From positions 1 to 47,780 of the forward strand of contig JAFDXE010000032.1 in NCBI GenBank assembly GCA_018268085.1: a DNA stretch of 47,780 nucleotides. Direction: 5' to 3'. This DNA is from Bacteroidota bacterium. GTDB lineage: Bacteria > Bacteroidota > Bacteroidia > Chitinophagales > Chitinophagaceae. The notes under the pieces are model-generated. The model was not told the DNA's origin and made no database searches. It saw only the letters and a program-made list of their open reading frames with translations. A program made the translations under genes and the position numbers. Below, piece by piece: positions 40,670-47,113 of the stretch (the stretch's first letter is position 1; each line of letters opens with the position of its first letter).

Positions 40670-41052
40670 TAGAACTATAAAAAATACCCTCGGCCTTGGT
40701 TCGTGCCTTCACGAACCATCCTATTTATTTAGTAGTATTGGATTCTTTTAAAAAAGTGATTAGTTTTTGAATCAATTAAAAAAAATCCCGCAAAGTTAGC
40801 CGCCTGCATTTGCAATATGTTTCCACGCTACCGCGATAGGCAGCCAAATTGTTCGGCATAAAACTTCAGCAAAGATTTTCATCATCAAACCCTGCACCCA
40901 CAACAGTGCGGGGTTCATCATTTTATCCCACGTATTTATTCCGCTGCAATTTGGCCACGTTTACGGCGGCTGGTGGAGGGGCTTTCTTTTTTTCTCTTTT
41001 TTCTTTTCATACAATTTGAAAGCGAAAAAAGCGAAGCCTTAAAATCAATTAT
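40670..41052. other. Intergenic with a perfect hairpin
   Basis: GGTTCGTG-CCTT-CACGAACC at 40698-40717 forms a perfect 8-bp hairpin shortly after the GIY-YIG gene, without a good T-run. It includes the right copy of the repeat near 37601. The rest (about 40760-41050) is mixed sequence; an 83-codon frame at 40973 lies in another frame of the next gene and does not look real. Confidence 0.4.
40698..40719 (+). repeat. Right copy of the repeat flanking the AbiH/GIY-YIG module
   Basis: TCGTGCCTTCACGAACCA, here a perfect hairpin. The counterpart is at 37602-37620. Together they enclose about 3.1 kb with two defence-type genes. Confidence 0.5.
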
Positions 41053-41481
41053 ATGTTGTTCCCACAAATTCGTTGCTTTCACAGCTCACAGGTCGAAAGC
41101 CCATTCACTTTCTTTATCCTCTCAAAAGGCGAAAATGCAGGAAGGCCCGGTCTTCAACCATGGGCAAATTCCTATTATGTTTGTTGTCACAACCAGGAAC
41201 AGTTTGAGTTTTACTTCTGGCTAACATTCGGTCTCCACAAAGCAGGCCATTTCAAAACGTATCAAATGGGTTCTGTCATTCCATTTCTCAAAATTGCAGA
41301 TGTTATAGGAGTGCTGAAGGAAGCTGTGCCGGTTATCGCTGAACACTGGCAGAAGTTCAAACAAATTCTCAGCGCTATCGAGTTACTCGAAAAAACCAAA
41401 TCAACGCTCGGTCAGCAATTGGTAAGCACACAAAACCTGCAGGAGTATTTAATCCGAAATTTCCTGGTTAAATACAAATAA
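41053..41481 (+). CDS. DUF6943-like 142 aa protein
   Basis: The middle matches a conserved Bacteroidota domain that I recognise as DUF6943-like: FFILSKGENAGRPGLQPWANSY, then EFYFWLTFGLHKAGHFKTYQ and GSVIPFLKIADVIGVLKEAV. Function is unknown. The C-terminus is helical (LSAIELLEKTKSTLGQQL). It faces the minus-strand small-gene cluster and is followed 3 bp later by a terminator. The ATG at 41053 is the only good start in this frame. Confidence 0.6.
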   Translation: MLFPQIRCFHSSQVESPFTFFILSKGENAGRPGLQPWANSYYVCCHNQEQFEFYFWLTFGLHKAGHFKTYQMGSVIPFLKIADVIGVLKEAVPVIAEHWQKFKQILSAIELLEKTKSTLGQQLVSTQNLQEYLIRNFLVKYK

Positions 41482-41484
41482 CAA

Positions 41485-41513
41485 GAGGGAGCAAAATTGC
41501 TCCCTCCTTTTTC
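41485..41513 (+). terminator. Intrinsic terminator
   Basis: GAGGGAGC-AAAATT-GCTCCCTC followed by CTTTTT, directly after the DUF6943-like stop and between the two converging transcription units. Confidence 0.9.
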
Positions 41514-41539
41514 TTCACAGATCACCTTAACTATGAAGA

Positions 41540-41725
41540 CTATTTTCTCAGATGTTTTATCACCAGTTTCAGCGCAAGCGTTACACAGAAACTAACAACG
41601 GCGCCTACTGCCGCCAATACAGCAGTTTTCAGCAGATCCTCGCTCCTTATGTTCAATAGAACAATCAGCAATGTACCGCCTGCAGTACCGGCCTTGGTGT
41701 TATTGTCAAATACCTGGTTCATCAT
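41540..41725 (-). CDS. Small membrane protein (61 aa)
   Basis: One or two hydrophobic segments (AGGTLLIVLLNI and LLKTAVLAAVGAVVSFCVTLAL) and a basic C-terminus (LVIKHLRK), holin-like in size and layout. Its start overlaps the stop of the 68 aa gene by 4 bp (ATGA), so the two are translationally coupled. Similar proteins occur in Bacteroidota; no function is known to me. It is the last gene of the minus-strand cluster. Confidence 0.7.
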   Translation of the reverse strand: MMNQVFDNNTKAGTAGGTLLIVLLNIRSEDLLKTAVLAAVGAVVSFCVTLALKLVIKHLRK

Positions 41726-41928
41726 TCTTTCTCCACTGTTGTTTGACTCACAGCGCTGGCCACTCCACCAGCAACAGCCAGGTATCCTGCAATCTTAACA
41801 AGCACTGCCGGCAATGCCACCGGAGCTGCAATGATCGTTGTGCCAACGGTAGCCAATACCAGCCCTATATTGCGCACTTTCTTAAAAAACTTTGGTGTAG
41901 GTGATTTCGCTCTGTTTATAATTTGCAT
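41722..41928 (-). CDS. Small membrane protein (68 aa)
   Basis: A basic N-terminus (INRAKSPTPKFFKKVRN) is followed by a long Ala/Val/Gly-rich hydrophobic stretch (GLVLATVGTTIIAAPVALPA and VLVKIAGYLAVAGGVASAVS) and an acidic end (VEKE). It looks like a two-helix membrane protein. Its start lies 84 bp after that of the third micro-ORF and has the same kind of leader (ACAATAATCATTTAC), so it is the fourth member of the regularly spaced series. No function is assigned. Confidence 0.7.
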   Translation of the reverse strand: MQIINRAKSPTPKFFKKVRNIGLVLATVGTTIIAAPVALPAVLVKIAGYLAVAGGVASAVSQTTVEKE

Positions 41929-41970
41929 GATCTGATTTTTTGTAAATGATTATTGTGGTTTATTGCACTA

Positions 41971-42012
41971 CTACAAACCGAGCAGCAGCATTCTGATTAA
42001 TCCGATTAACAT
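41971..42012 (-). CDS. Micro-ORF 3, 13 aa hydrophobic peptide
   Basis: ATG to TAG encodes MLIGLIRMLLLGL: hydrophobic with a single Arg. It lies 45 bp after micro-ORF 2 and 42 bp before the 68 aa gene. The leader CAATATTCAATAACCTCTAA ends 13 bases before the ATG and is nearly the same as that of micro-ORF 2. Translation is inferred from the repeated architecture, not proven. Confidence 0.5.
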   Translation of the reverse strand: MLIGLIRMLLLGL

Positions 42013-42057
42013 GATCTTTGGTTTAGAGGTTATTGAATATTGTTGACCAGGCGGATC

Positions 42058-42096
42058 TTAAAACAATCCAAACAGAATTTTTATCAGTCCAAACAT
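42058..42096 (-). CDS. Micro-ORF 2, 12 aa hydrophobic peptide
   Basis: ATG to TAA encodes MFGLIKILFGLF: hydrophobic with a single Lys. Its leader CAATATTCATTAACCTCTAA matches that of micro-ORF 3 at 19 of 20 bases. Its start is 86 bp after that of micro-ORF 1 and 84 bp before that of micro-ORF 3. Confidence 0.5.
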   Translation of the reverse strand: MFGLIKILFGLF

Positions 42097-42140
42097 GACT
42101 TGTGATTTAGAGGTTAATGAATATTGTTTCAAATGAAGGT

Positions 42141-42182
42141 TTAGCTGAACAGCAACCTGATGATGATGATCATGGCACTCAT
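42141..42182 (-). CDS. Micro-ORF 1, 13 aa hydrophobic peptide
   Basis: ATG to TAA encodes MSAMIIIIRLLFS: hydrophobic with a single Arg. It is 60 bp after the DUF5675-like stop. Its leader contains CAACAATATT, like the other units, but then diverges (TTTTTCATCC). Confidence 0.45.
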   Translation of the reverse strand: MSAMIIIIRLLFS

Positions 42183-42242
42183 AGCTTTAATTTTAAAGGA
42201 TGAAAAAATATTGTTGAAGAATAGAAGTGGAGCGTAATGCTG

Positions 42243-42662
42243 CTATTTTGAATTTTGTAAACTATCCACCGAGCTGATCGTAATAAAAACCGCCTTGTTT
42301 TGATCCAGTACAGGGAAAACGATTCCAAACAAATTCTCAAATGCAATTCTCGATTTTAATCCCCTACCCGGTCCATCCAATAATGAAACCGGAGCGATAC
42401 AGCCTTTTAATTCCCTTTTAGCATCGTTGGCCGGGTGTATCAATATCAAATCCCTGCCCGGTACGTTTTTCAATTGTAAATGCCAGTGAAATTTATAGCT
42501 GTACCTCATCATCAGTTCATATCTTCCCTCCGGTATGCACGATACCTGGTTGCGGTTTTCAAGCCAGGGCAACTCAATAGCAAAGCAAAGCCTGCTGTTA
42601 TTGAACCGTATTTCGCTGTTGGTTCCTTCCGGTAAATAAGTTCTGATGAGCTCCAGTTCCAT
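42243..42662 (-). CDS. DUF5675-family protein (139 aa)
   Basis: The layout and motifs match DUF5675: an N-terminal strand MELELIRTYLPEGTNSEI, then CFAIELPWLENRNQVSCIP, GRYELMMRYS, LILIHPANDAKRELKGCIAP and a C-terminal β part. The conserved GxIP/IHPAN/L.GCI residues suggest an active site (His-Asn-Cys region), but no activity is established as far as I know. The family occurs in phages and in small Bacteroidota clusters like this one. It is 24 bp after the 252 aa gene. Confidence 0.75.
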   Translation of the reverse strand: MELELIRTYLPEGTNSEIRFNNSRLCFAIELPWLENRNQVSCIPEGRYELMMRYSYKFHWHLQLKNVPGRDLILIHPANDAKRELKGCIAPVSLLDGPGRGLKSRIAFENLFGIVFPVLDQNKAVFITISSVDSLQNSK

Positions 42663-42686
42663 TTCTTGTGGTTTTTATAAGATTCA

Positions 42687-43445
42687 TTATGCAATGCCAT
42701 CTACATTCGCAATAGAAAGCGCATTATAGGTCCCATTCCTAAGCGGATACTTCACACCGTTCACTTCCTGGTAAAATTCAATACCAACAGCCAGGAACAA
42801 AGGGTGCGTACTGTTCGCCGTCACTGCATTGGCGAGGTCTATCACTCCGGTGGCGTTTACATCCCAGGGTAACACAACAGATTCCCTGGTATCCACTACG
42901 AACACCTCATTTTCAAAATCAATCTCTGCACCTGCAGAAATAATTTTAAAGTGTGTAGTACCATTCGGCGCAGCAATCATGTTTCGTGGAATGAAAGAAG
43001 GAACATTTACCGTAAGTGTACCTGCCGGCCGGTCTACAGTCGTCGTAAAAGGAGCAAACAATGTTTGCCCGAGCTTGCCGTTACGGTTAAATTCAAATCC
43101 TTCCAGCAACTCAGCTTCACCATCAATTACATTACGCTGTCCTCTTGGGTTCGTTGAGTCGGCCTGTATCACTTTTACAATCTCACGGGTAAGTCTACCT
43201 ACCATCCGGTTATCAGCAATGTTCTGCAACACGTTCCGGAACGCTGTGCGCAGCAGTTTACCAGCCTTACCGGCATTGCCGAATTCTGCGCCGTTTTCCC
43301 TTGTTCTCGCAAACGCCGGGTCATTCGCAATACGGTCAGCTTCAATGCCGCCTTTTTCACGGGCCAGGTAGCCGTCCTGGGACTTATAAAATGTTATATC
43401 ACCAATCGTCCCTTTAAGTTTGATGATACCTTTTTGTTTTGCCAT
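42687..43445 (-). CDS. 252 aa Bacteroidota hypothetical protein
   Basis: It starts MAKQKGIIKLKGTIGDITFY, a pattern (short strand, KG-x-IGD, aromatic) recalling the N-termini of DUF6266-type proteins of Bacteroidota. A helical segment (GKLLRTAFRNVLQNI) and two predicted β-sandwich-like halves follow (GTLTVNVPSFIPRN; NEVFVVDTRESVVLPWDV). It has no signal peptide. It resembles virion or tail structural proteins in style only. It is 34 bp after the SNase gene, so it is probably in the same transcript. Function unknown. Confidence 0.65.
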   Translation of the reverse strand: MAKQKGIIKLKGTIGDITFYKSQDGYLAREKGGIEADRIANDPAFARTRENGAEFGNAGKAGKLLRTAFRNVLQNIADNRMVGRLTREIVKVIQADSTNPRGQRNVIDGEAELLEGFEFNRNGKLGQTLFAPFTTTVDRPAGTLTVNVPSFIPRNMIAAPNGTTHFKIISAGAEIDFENEVFVVDTRESVVLPWDVNATGVIDLANAVTANSTHPLFLAVGIEFYQEVNGVKYPLRNGTYNALSIANVDGIA

Positions 43446-43479
43446 TTTTCTTGTGGTTTAGATAAAACAATAGAGATGT

Positions 43480-43962
43480 TCATCGGCACATCTCTTTCAG
43501 CCGTTTTTGCCTTTTATTCAGTTTCCGCCAAACCCATGGCGGAACATTATGATTACATTTCCAGAAGCCGGCCTTTGCATCGATCGCCTTTACCTGGTAA
43601 TCCGTAAGAGAAGGATTTAAAGAGACAGATACATAATGCCAGGCCCAACCGTTAGCTACCATCAGGCTGTCGAGGCTTTTACCATTAATTGTCACATCTG
43701 CTATCATGCGGCCATAACGATCCGGGCGGCGCTCATCCAGCCCAATGGTTTTGGCCAGTATCAATTTTGAGACAGCAGCCTTAACGAGCTTGCCATAATA
43801 CTGGTCCATTTCCGGAGCATCTACATTCGCCAGGCGGATAACTTTCAGTTTTCCTTTGTCGAGTACTTTGTAGGTATCGCCATCAATAACCTGCACCACC
43901 AGTTGCGCAGAAGAAATAAAGCAGGAAAATAAAATCGGTAGAAGAAGTAGTAATTTTTTCAT
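43480..43962 (-). CDS. Exported thermonuclease-like protein (SNase domain)
   Basis: 160 aa: a signal peptide (MKKLLLLLPILFSCFISSAQ) and then a staphylococcal-nuclease domain. Residues matching the S. aureus active site are present: Asp29 (VIDGDTY), Arg43 (VIRLANVDAPE), Asp48, Glu51 and Arg85 (PDRYGRMIADV). It should be a Ca2+-dependent, periplasmic or secreted nuclease for DNA/RNA. It is the first gene of the minus-strand small-gene cluster, whose promoter should lie in 43963-44160. The Cys-containing, basic C-terminus (KLNKRQKRLKEMCR) is normal for the group. Confidence 0.88.
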   Translation of the reverse strand: MKKLLLLLPILFSCFISSAQLVVQVIDGDTYKVLDKGKLKVIRLANVDAPEMDQYYGKLVKAAVSKLILAKTIGLDERRPDRYGRMIADVTINGKSLDSLMVANGWAWHYVSVSLNPSLTDYQVKAIDAKAGFWKCNHNVPPWVWRKLNKRQKRLKEMCR

Positions 43963-44050
43963 GCCGTAAAACTGCGCATGAAATCCATCGGTTGTATCAG
44001 CGTGCTTCCGTTAACGTTAGTTATTGCCGGAATTTGCCGTTATTGCCATA

Positions 44051-44080
44051 TTTGTAACAAGAAGTATTTTATTAAATTTG
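44051..44080 (+). promoter_or_regulatory. Bacteroidota-type promoter
   Basis: TTTG (44051-44054), 18 nt, then TAAATTTG (44073-44080), an exact TAnnTTTG -7 box, reading towards the 67 aa gene at 44165. Just upstream, GTTATTGCC occurs twice (about 44020 and 44040), a possible operator. Confidence 0.55.
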
Positions 44081-44164
44081 TTTTCCGACTTTGCTATTGC
44101 TAATATCACCTGAACGCCCTATAGCAATTACAAGGATTAAGCATAGATAAAGTATGGATAGTGT

Positions 44165-44368
44165 ATGAAAACCGAAACCACAAGACTCTGTATTTACCCC
44201 AAAGACGTGCAGCGCATCACCGGCAAAAGTGAGCGCTATGGAAGAATGTTGCTGTTAAAAATAAAATCAACTTTTAAGAAGGGAGATCATCAATTTGTAA
44301 GTGTAAAAGAATTCTGTCAATATACAGGTTTAACAAAAGAAGATGTGCTCCCATTGCTCATCGACTAA
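44165..44368 (+). CDS. Small regulator-like protein (67 aa)
   Basis: LCIYPKDVQRITGKSERYGRMLLLKIKS followed by HQFVSVKEFCQYTGLTKEDVLPLL. The second part looks like a short helix-turn-helix. Proteins of this type are common in Bacteroidota near mobile and accessory genes. It may act as an excisionase or transcription factor, given the attachment-like site 200 bp downstream and the divergent small-gene cluster upstream, but this is inference. Confidence 0.6.
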   Translation: MKTETTRLCIYPKDVQRITGKSERYGRMLLLKIKSTFKKGDHQFVSVKEFCQYTGLTKEDVLPLLID

Positions 44369-44480
44369 TCATTACATCTGTTATAAAAAACCTGCACAAA
44401 CTTGCACAAATCGCATCAATATTTTGTAACTTTAATAAGCACTTTAGTTCTTTTCATTTCGTTTCAATGCATAATAAAAT

Positions 44481-44504
44481 ATTCGGTTAGCAATTCGGTT
44501 AGCA
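44481..44504 (+). repeat. Arm-type repeat pair, left
   Basis: ATTCGGTTAGCA occurs twice in tandem (44481-44492 and 44493-44504). The same pair with one change recurs at 44674-44697. Both lie about 60-95 bp from the tRNA-like tail, as arm-binding sites of tyrosine recombinases often do. Confidence 0.55.
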
Positions 44505-44560
44505 GAAGATTTTCGCTTGCACAACAAATTGATTTATAGCGTCATTTTAGAAAAGTTGCG

Positions 44561-44578
44561 GTCTCGCCGTCTCCGCCA
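44561..44578 (+). other. tRNA/tmRNA 3'-tail fragment, probable att core
   Basis: GTCTCGCCGTCTCCGCCA reads like the 3' end of a tRNA or tmRNA: T-arm 3' strand CTCGC, acceptor 3' strand CGTCTCC, discriminator G, then CCA. The rest of an RNA gene is missing upstream. A strong terminator follows at 44601. Integrative elements that use tRNA-type genes leave such a fragment at one end. Confidence 0.5.
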
Positions 44579-44600
44579 GAAGCATTTCAAATCATTCTAC

Positions 44601-44636
44601 AACCGCTTACATCATGGATTGTAAGCGGTTTTTTAT
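44601..44636 (+). terminator. Intrinsic terminator after the RNA tail
   Basis: AACCGCTTACA and TGTAAGCGGTT form a perfect 11-bp stem followed by TTTTATTTT. It is well placed to be the native terminator of the RNA gene whose 3' tail lies just upstream. Confidence 0.85.
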
Positions 44637-44673
44637 TTTACTAACTGCAAAGGTTGCCTATTATCGTGCATTT

Positions 44674-44697
44674 ATTCCGTTAGCAATTCGGTTAGCA
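44674..44697 (+). repeat. Arm-type repeat pair, right
   Basis: ATTCCGTTAGCA followed by ATTCGGTTAGCA, the counterpart of 44481-44504, 193 bp away. Confidence 0.55.
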
Positions 44698-44819
44698 GCA
44701 GATCAATTTTAGTTTGCAAACCAATCCCCAAATTAAAAACCCTTTATAAGGACACAACGCAATTGTGAATACCTCCTTATAAGCTGGTTACAAGTAAGTA
44801 TTCTTATTTCATTCAGCGT

Positions 44820-44848
44820 AAAAAAAGAACCCGGTTATCCACCGGGCT
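44820..44848 (-). terminator. Terminator of the kelch gene
   Basis: On the minus strand, CCCGG-TGGATAA-CCGGG is followed by TTC and seven T, starting 17 bp after the stop of the kelch protein gene. Confidence 0.8.
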
Positions 44849-44862
44849 CATCGTTATGCATA

Positions 44863-46773
44863 CTATCTACTCACAAAAAGTCGCTGTTTATATTTTTTAT
44901 TGTCATGGTCAATAATTATTATGTAATTGCCGGTTTTACAATCGCTGAGGGGTACGATACATTCCTTTCCCGCTACCTTATATTCTTTATCCAAGAATAA
45001 TTTACCATTCTCATTATAAATTCGAATGTGAACAACACTATTTATCAACTCCGGAAAAAGAATTATCGTAAAATCCTTTGCAGGGTTAGGATAAACCTGT
45101 GGGTTATTTTCTGCCAGCAAATCAAATACAATGATCTCACTAAAATAATACCTGCCATCGAGATCTGTTATCTTAAGCCTGTAATACAACTGCGCATCAG
45201 CATCACTTATATGTGGATCCGTAAAACGGTATTCATGTTGTTGCATACCTTTTACTTTTCCTGCTGTAAAAAAGTTTCTTCCATCAACTGATCGCTCTAC
45301 TTCATAATAATCTACGTTCATTTCATTCTCTGTTTTCCATGTAAGTACTGCAGTTTTATTGGCCAAACTACCGCTGAAGGAAACCAGGTTCACCGGCAGC
45401 AGGTTCACTAAACCGAATTTCCAGAGGTCGTTGTTGTAGTTGGTTGCGGTTGTATTGAGCGGATAATATTCACCACCAAACATCCAGATGTTACCGATAC
45501 TGTCTGTCCATGCAACGGGCTTTTCTCTTGATCCCGGCTTATTTGTAAATGCCGGGATCTCTAATACACCGTAGTCTCCCGCAACATAGGTTTGCGGATC
45601 GCCTTTTAGGAATGTCCATTGATTGTTCAATGCACTGTATTTCCATAAAGCATTTAGTTCGCCAAAAGCGGCAGCAGTATATCCCCGGCCACCAAACAGC
45701 CATACGTCGCCGTTAGTTCCTGCCCATGCCACTGCATTATGCAAGGCGCCAGGCCTTGTAGGTTCGTAAATAAATGAATTGTTTCCATATACTGCTGCAT
45801 GGGCAATGGTACTATCGCCATGCATCCAAACCCATTCGTTGTTATTAATATCATATTTCCACAGATCGTTCAGCATCCCGTACACTGAGGTATAGCCTAT
45901 TCCTCCAAACAACCAGAGATTACCGGATTCATCTGTCCAACCACAGGCTCCAATCCTTGCACCGGGTTTATTGGATACAGCGGCAATGTTTTTTGTTCCG
46001 TAAACGGCTGCACATTGTGTTACAGAATCGCCATTCATCCAGGTCCATTCATTAGCCGTTACATTATATTTCCAAAGATCATTCAAACGGCCACCAATAC
46101 CCGAAGCTGCATATCCATTGCCTCCGAACAACCAAAGATTTCCCTGTTGATCCGTCCATGAAACAGCATTTGCTCTTGCCCCGGGTTTATTTCCTGGTGC
46201 AGCAACCGTTTTCGATCCATAAACACCATTTTTATTCCCGGTATTGTCGCCATGAATCCATGTCCATTGATTCGTGCCTGCATCATACTTCCACAGGTCA
46301 TTGAAATAAGCCGATCCGGATCCACCGAACAACCACAGGTTACCGTTAGTATCAATCCATGTTTCACTCATTTGTCTTGCGCCCGGAATATTACTTGCAG
46401 AAGAAACACCTTTAACTCCATATACAGGATTGCCGGATGGCAGTTGCGGACCTTTCATCCATGTCCATTGATTGATTGATGCATTGTATTTCCACAGATC
46501 ATTCAATGGCCCTGCAGAATTGCCGGTGCCATATCCCATGCCACCAAACATCCAGAAGTTACCTGACTTATCTTTCCACGACATAGCCTCTCCCCTTGCG
46601 CCCGGTTTGTTATTTGCAGATGCAACGCCGGCGCTGCCGTACACTCCACGTTGATTGACACTGCTATCGCCCTTTATCCATACCCATTGCTGTTGCTGCG
46701 CCTGTATTTCTCCGTTCAAAAGGAAGGTTACTGTGAGAAATACCACTGCGTTGATTAATAATTGTTTTTTCAT
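44863..46773 (-). CDS. Kelch-repeat protein with T9SS sorting tail
   Basis: 636 aa. The signal peptide is at residues 1-25 (LLINAVVFLTVTFLLNGEIQA). Residues about 28-460 contain about seven kelch-type repeats of ~65 residues, each with W-x-W..G, PG(A/S)R, GN(L/F)W(L/M)FGG and LNDLWKY, predicting a β-propeller. After LLPVNLVSFSGSL a β-sandwich follows (VLTWKTENEMNVDYYEVERS). The last ~80 residues are a type A T9SS tail (VYPNPAKDF ... GNYIIIIDHDNKKYKQRLFV). It is therefore exported by the Sec pathway and then T9SS to the cell surface. Ligand unknown. Confidence 0.9.
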   Translation of the reverse strand: MKKQLLINAVVFLTVTFLLNGEIQAQQQQWVWIKGDSSVNQRGVYGSAGVASANNKPGARGEAMSWKDKSGNFWMFGGMGYGTGNSAGPLNDLWKYNASINQWTWMKGPQLPSGNPVYGVKGVSSASNIPGARQMSETWIDTNGNLWLFGGSGSAYFNDLWKYDAGTNQWTWIHGDNTGNKNGVYGSKTVAAPGNKPGARANAVSWTDQQGNLWLFGGNGYAASGIGGRLNDLWKYNVTANEWTWMNGDSVTQCAAVYGTKNIAAVSNKPGARIGACGWTDESGNLWLFGGIGYTSVYGMLNDLWKYDINNNEWVWMHGDSTIAHAAVYGNNSFIYEPTRPGALHNAVAWAGTNGDVWLFGGRGYTAAAFGELNALWKYSALNNQWTFLKGDPQTYVAGDYGVLEIPAFTNKPGSREKPVAWTDSIGNIWMFGGEYYPLNTTATNYNNDLWKFGLVNLLPVNLVSFSGSLANKTAVLTWKTENEMNVDYYEVERSVDGRNFFTAGKVKGMQQHEYRFTDPHISDADAQLYYRLKITDLDGRYYFSEIIVFDLLAENNPQVYPNPAKDFTIILFPELINSVVHIRIYNENGKLFLDKEYKVAGKECIVPLSDCKTGNYIIIIDHDNKKYKQRLFVSR

Positions 46774-46812
46774 TGTATTGGATTGTTAGGTTTTCTGTTA
46801 GAATATTTTCAA

Positions 46813-47088
46813 TTAAGTTTCATCGTCCGTTATAATGTCGTTGATCAGGTAAAAACCGAGATAAACGGTATAGCCAGCAGACAATCCTTTTATCTTTCTG
46901 AATATTTCTTCAGGAGCAGAAGGTTCAAATGAAGCAATATATCCTTTGATAATTTTATCATTGGTATAAACAGGATATAGAACGGGAGACAATTCTATAA
47001 TCTCAGAAAAGCTGATTCCGAGTGAACCGGAAAGTTTCCTGAACATACTGAACTCCATTTCCTGGAAAGAAATAACCTGGTTGATCAT
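46813..47088 (-). CDS. Hypothetical 91 aa protein
   Basis: I chose the ATG at 47088 (MINQVISFQEMEFSMFRKLSG), because the longer frame to 47148 would overlap the upstream gene. It is probably soluble, with a helical first half (EMEFSMFRKLSGSLGI) and a short aromatic stretch (GYTVYLGFYLI). No family is recognised. It lies 25 bp after the T9SS gene. Confidence 0.5.
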   Translation of the reverse strand: MINQVISFQEMEFSMFRKLSGSLGISFSEIIELSPVLYPVYTNDKIIKGYIASFEPSAPEEIFRKIKGLSAGYTVYLGFYLINDIITDDET

Positions 47089-47113
47089 AACATGTTTTTT
47101 CAGGTAAATGGAA

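Noticed and set aside
40973..41224. 83-codon frame overlapping the DUF6943-like gene
   Set aside because: It is in a different frame from the recognisable domain, starts in low-complexity sequence and has no family features.
42829..43371. 180-codon plus-strand frame
   Set aside because: It is antisense to the 252 aa gene, which has the better start, spacing and conserved-looking sequence.
44561..44578. Complete tRNA or tmRNA gene
   Set aside because: Upstream bases do not form a T-loop, anticodon arm or 5' acceptor strand; only the 3' tail is present.
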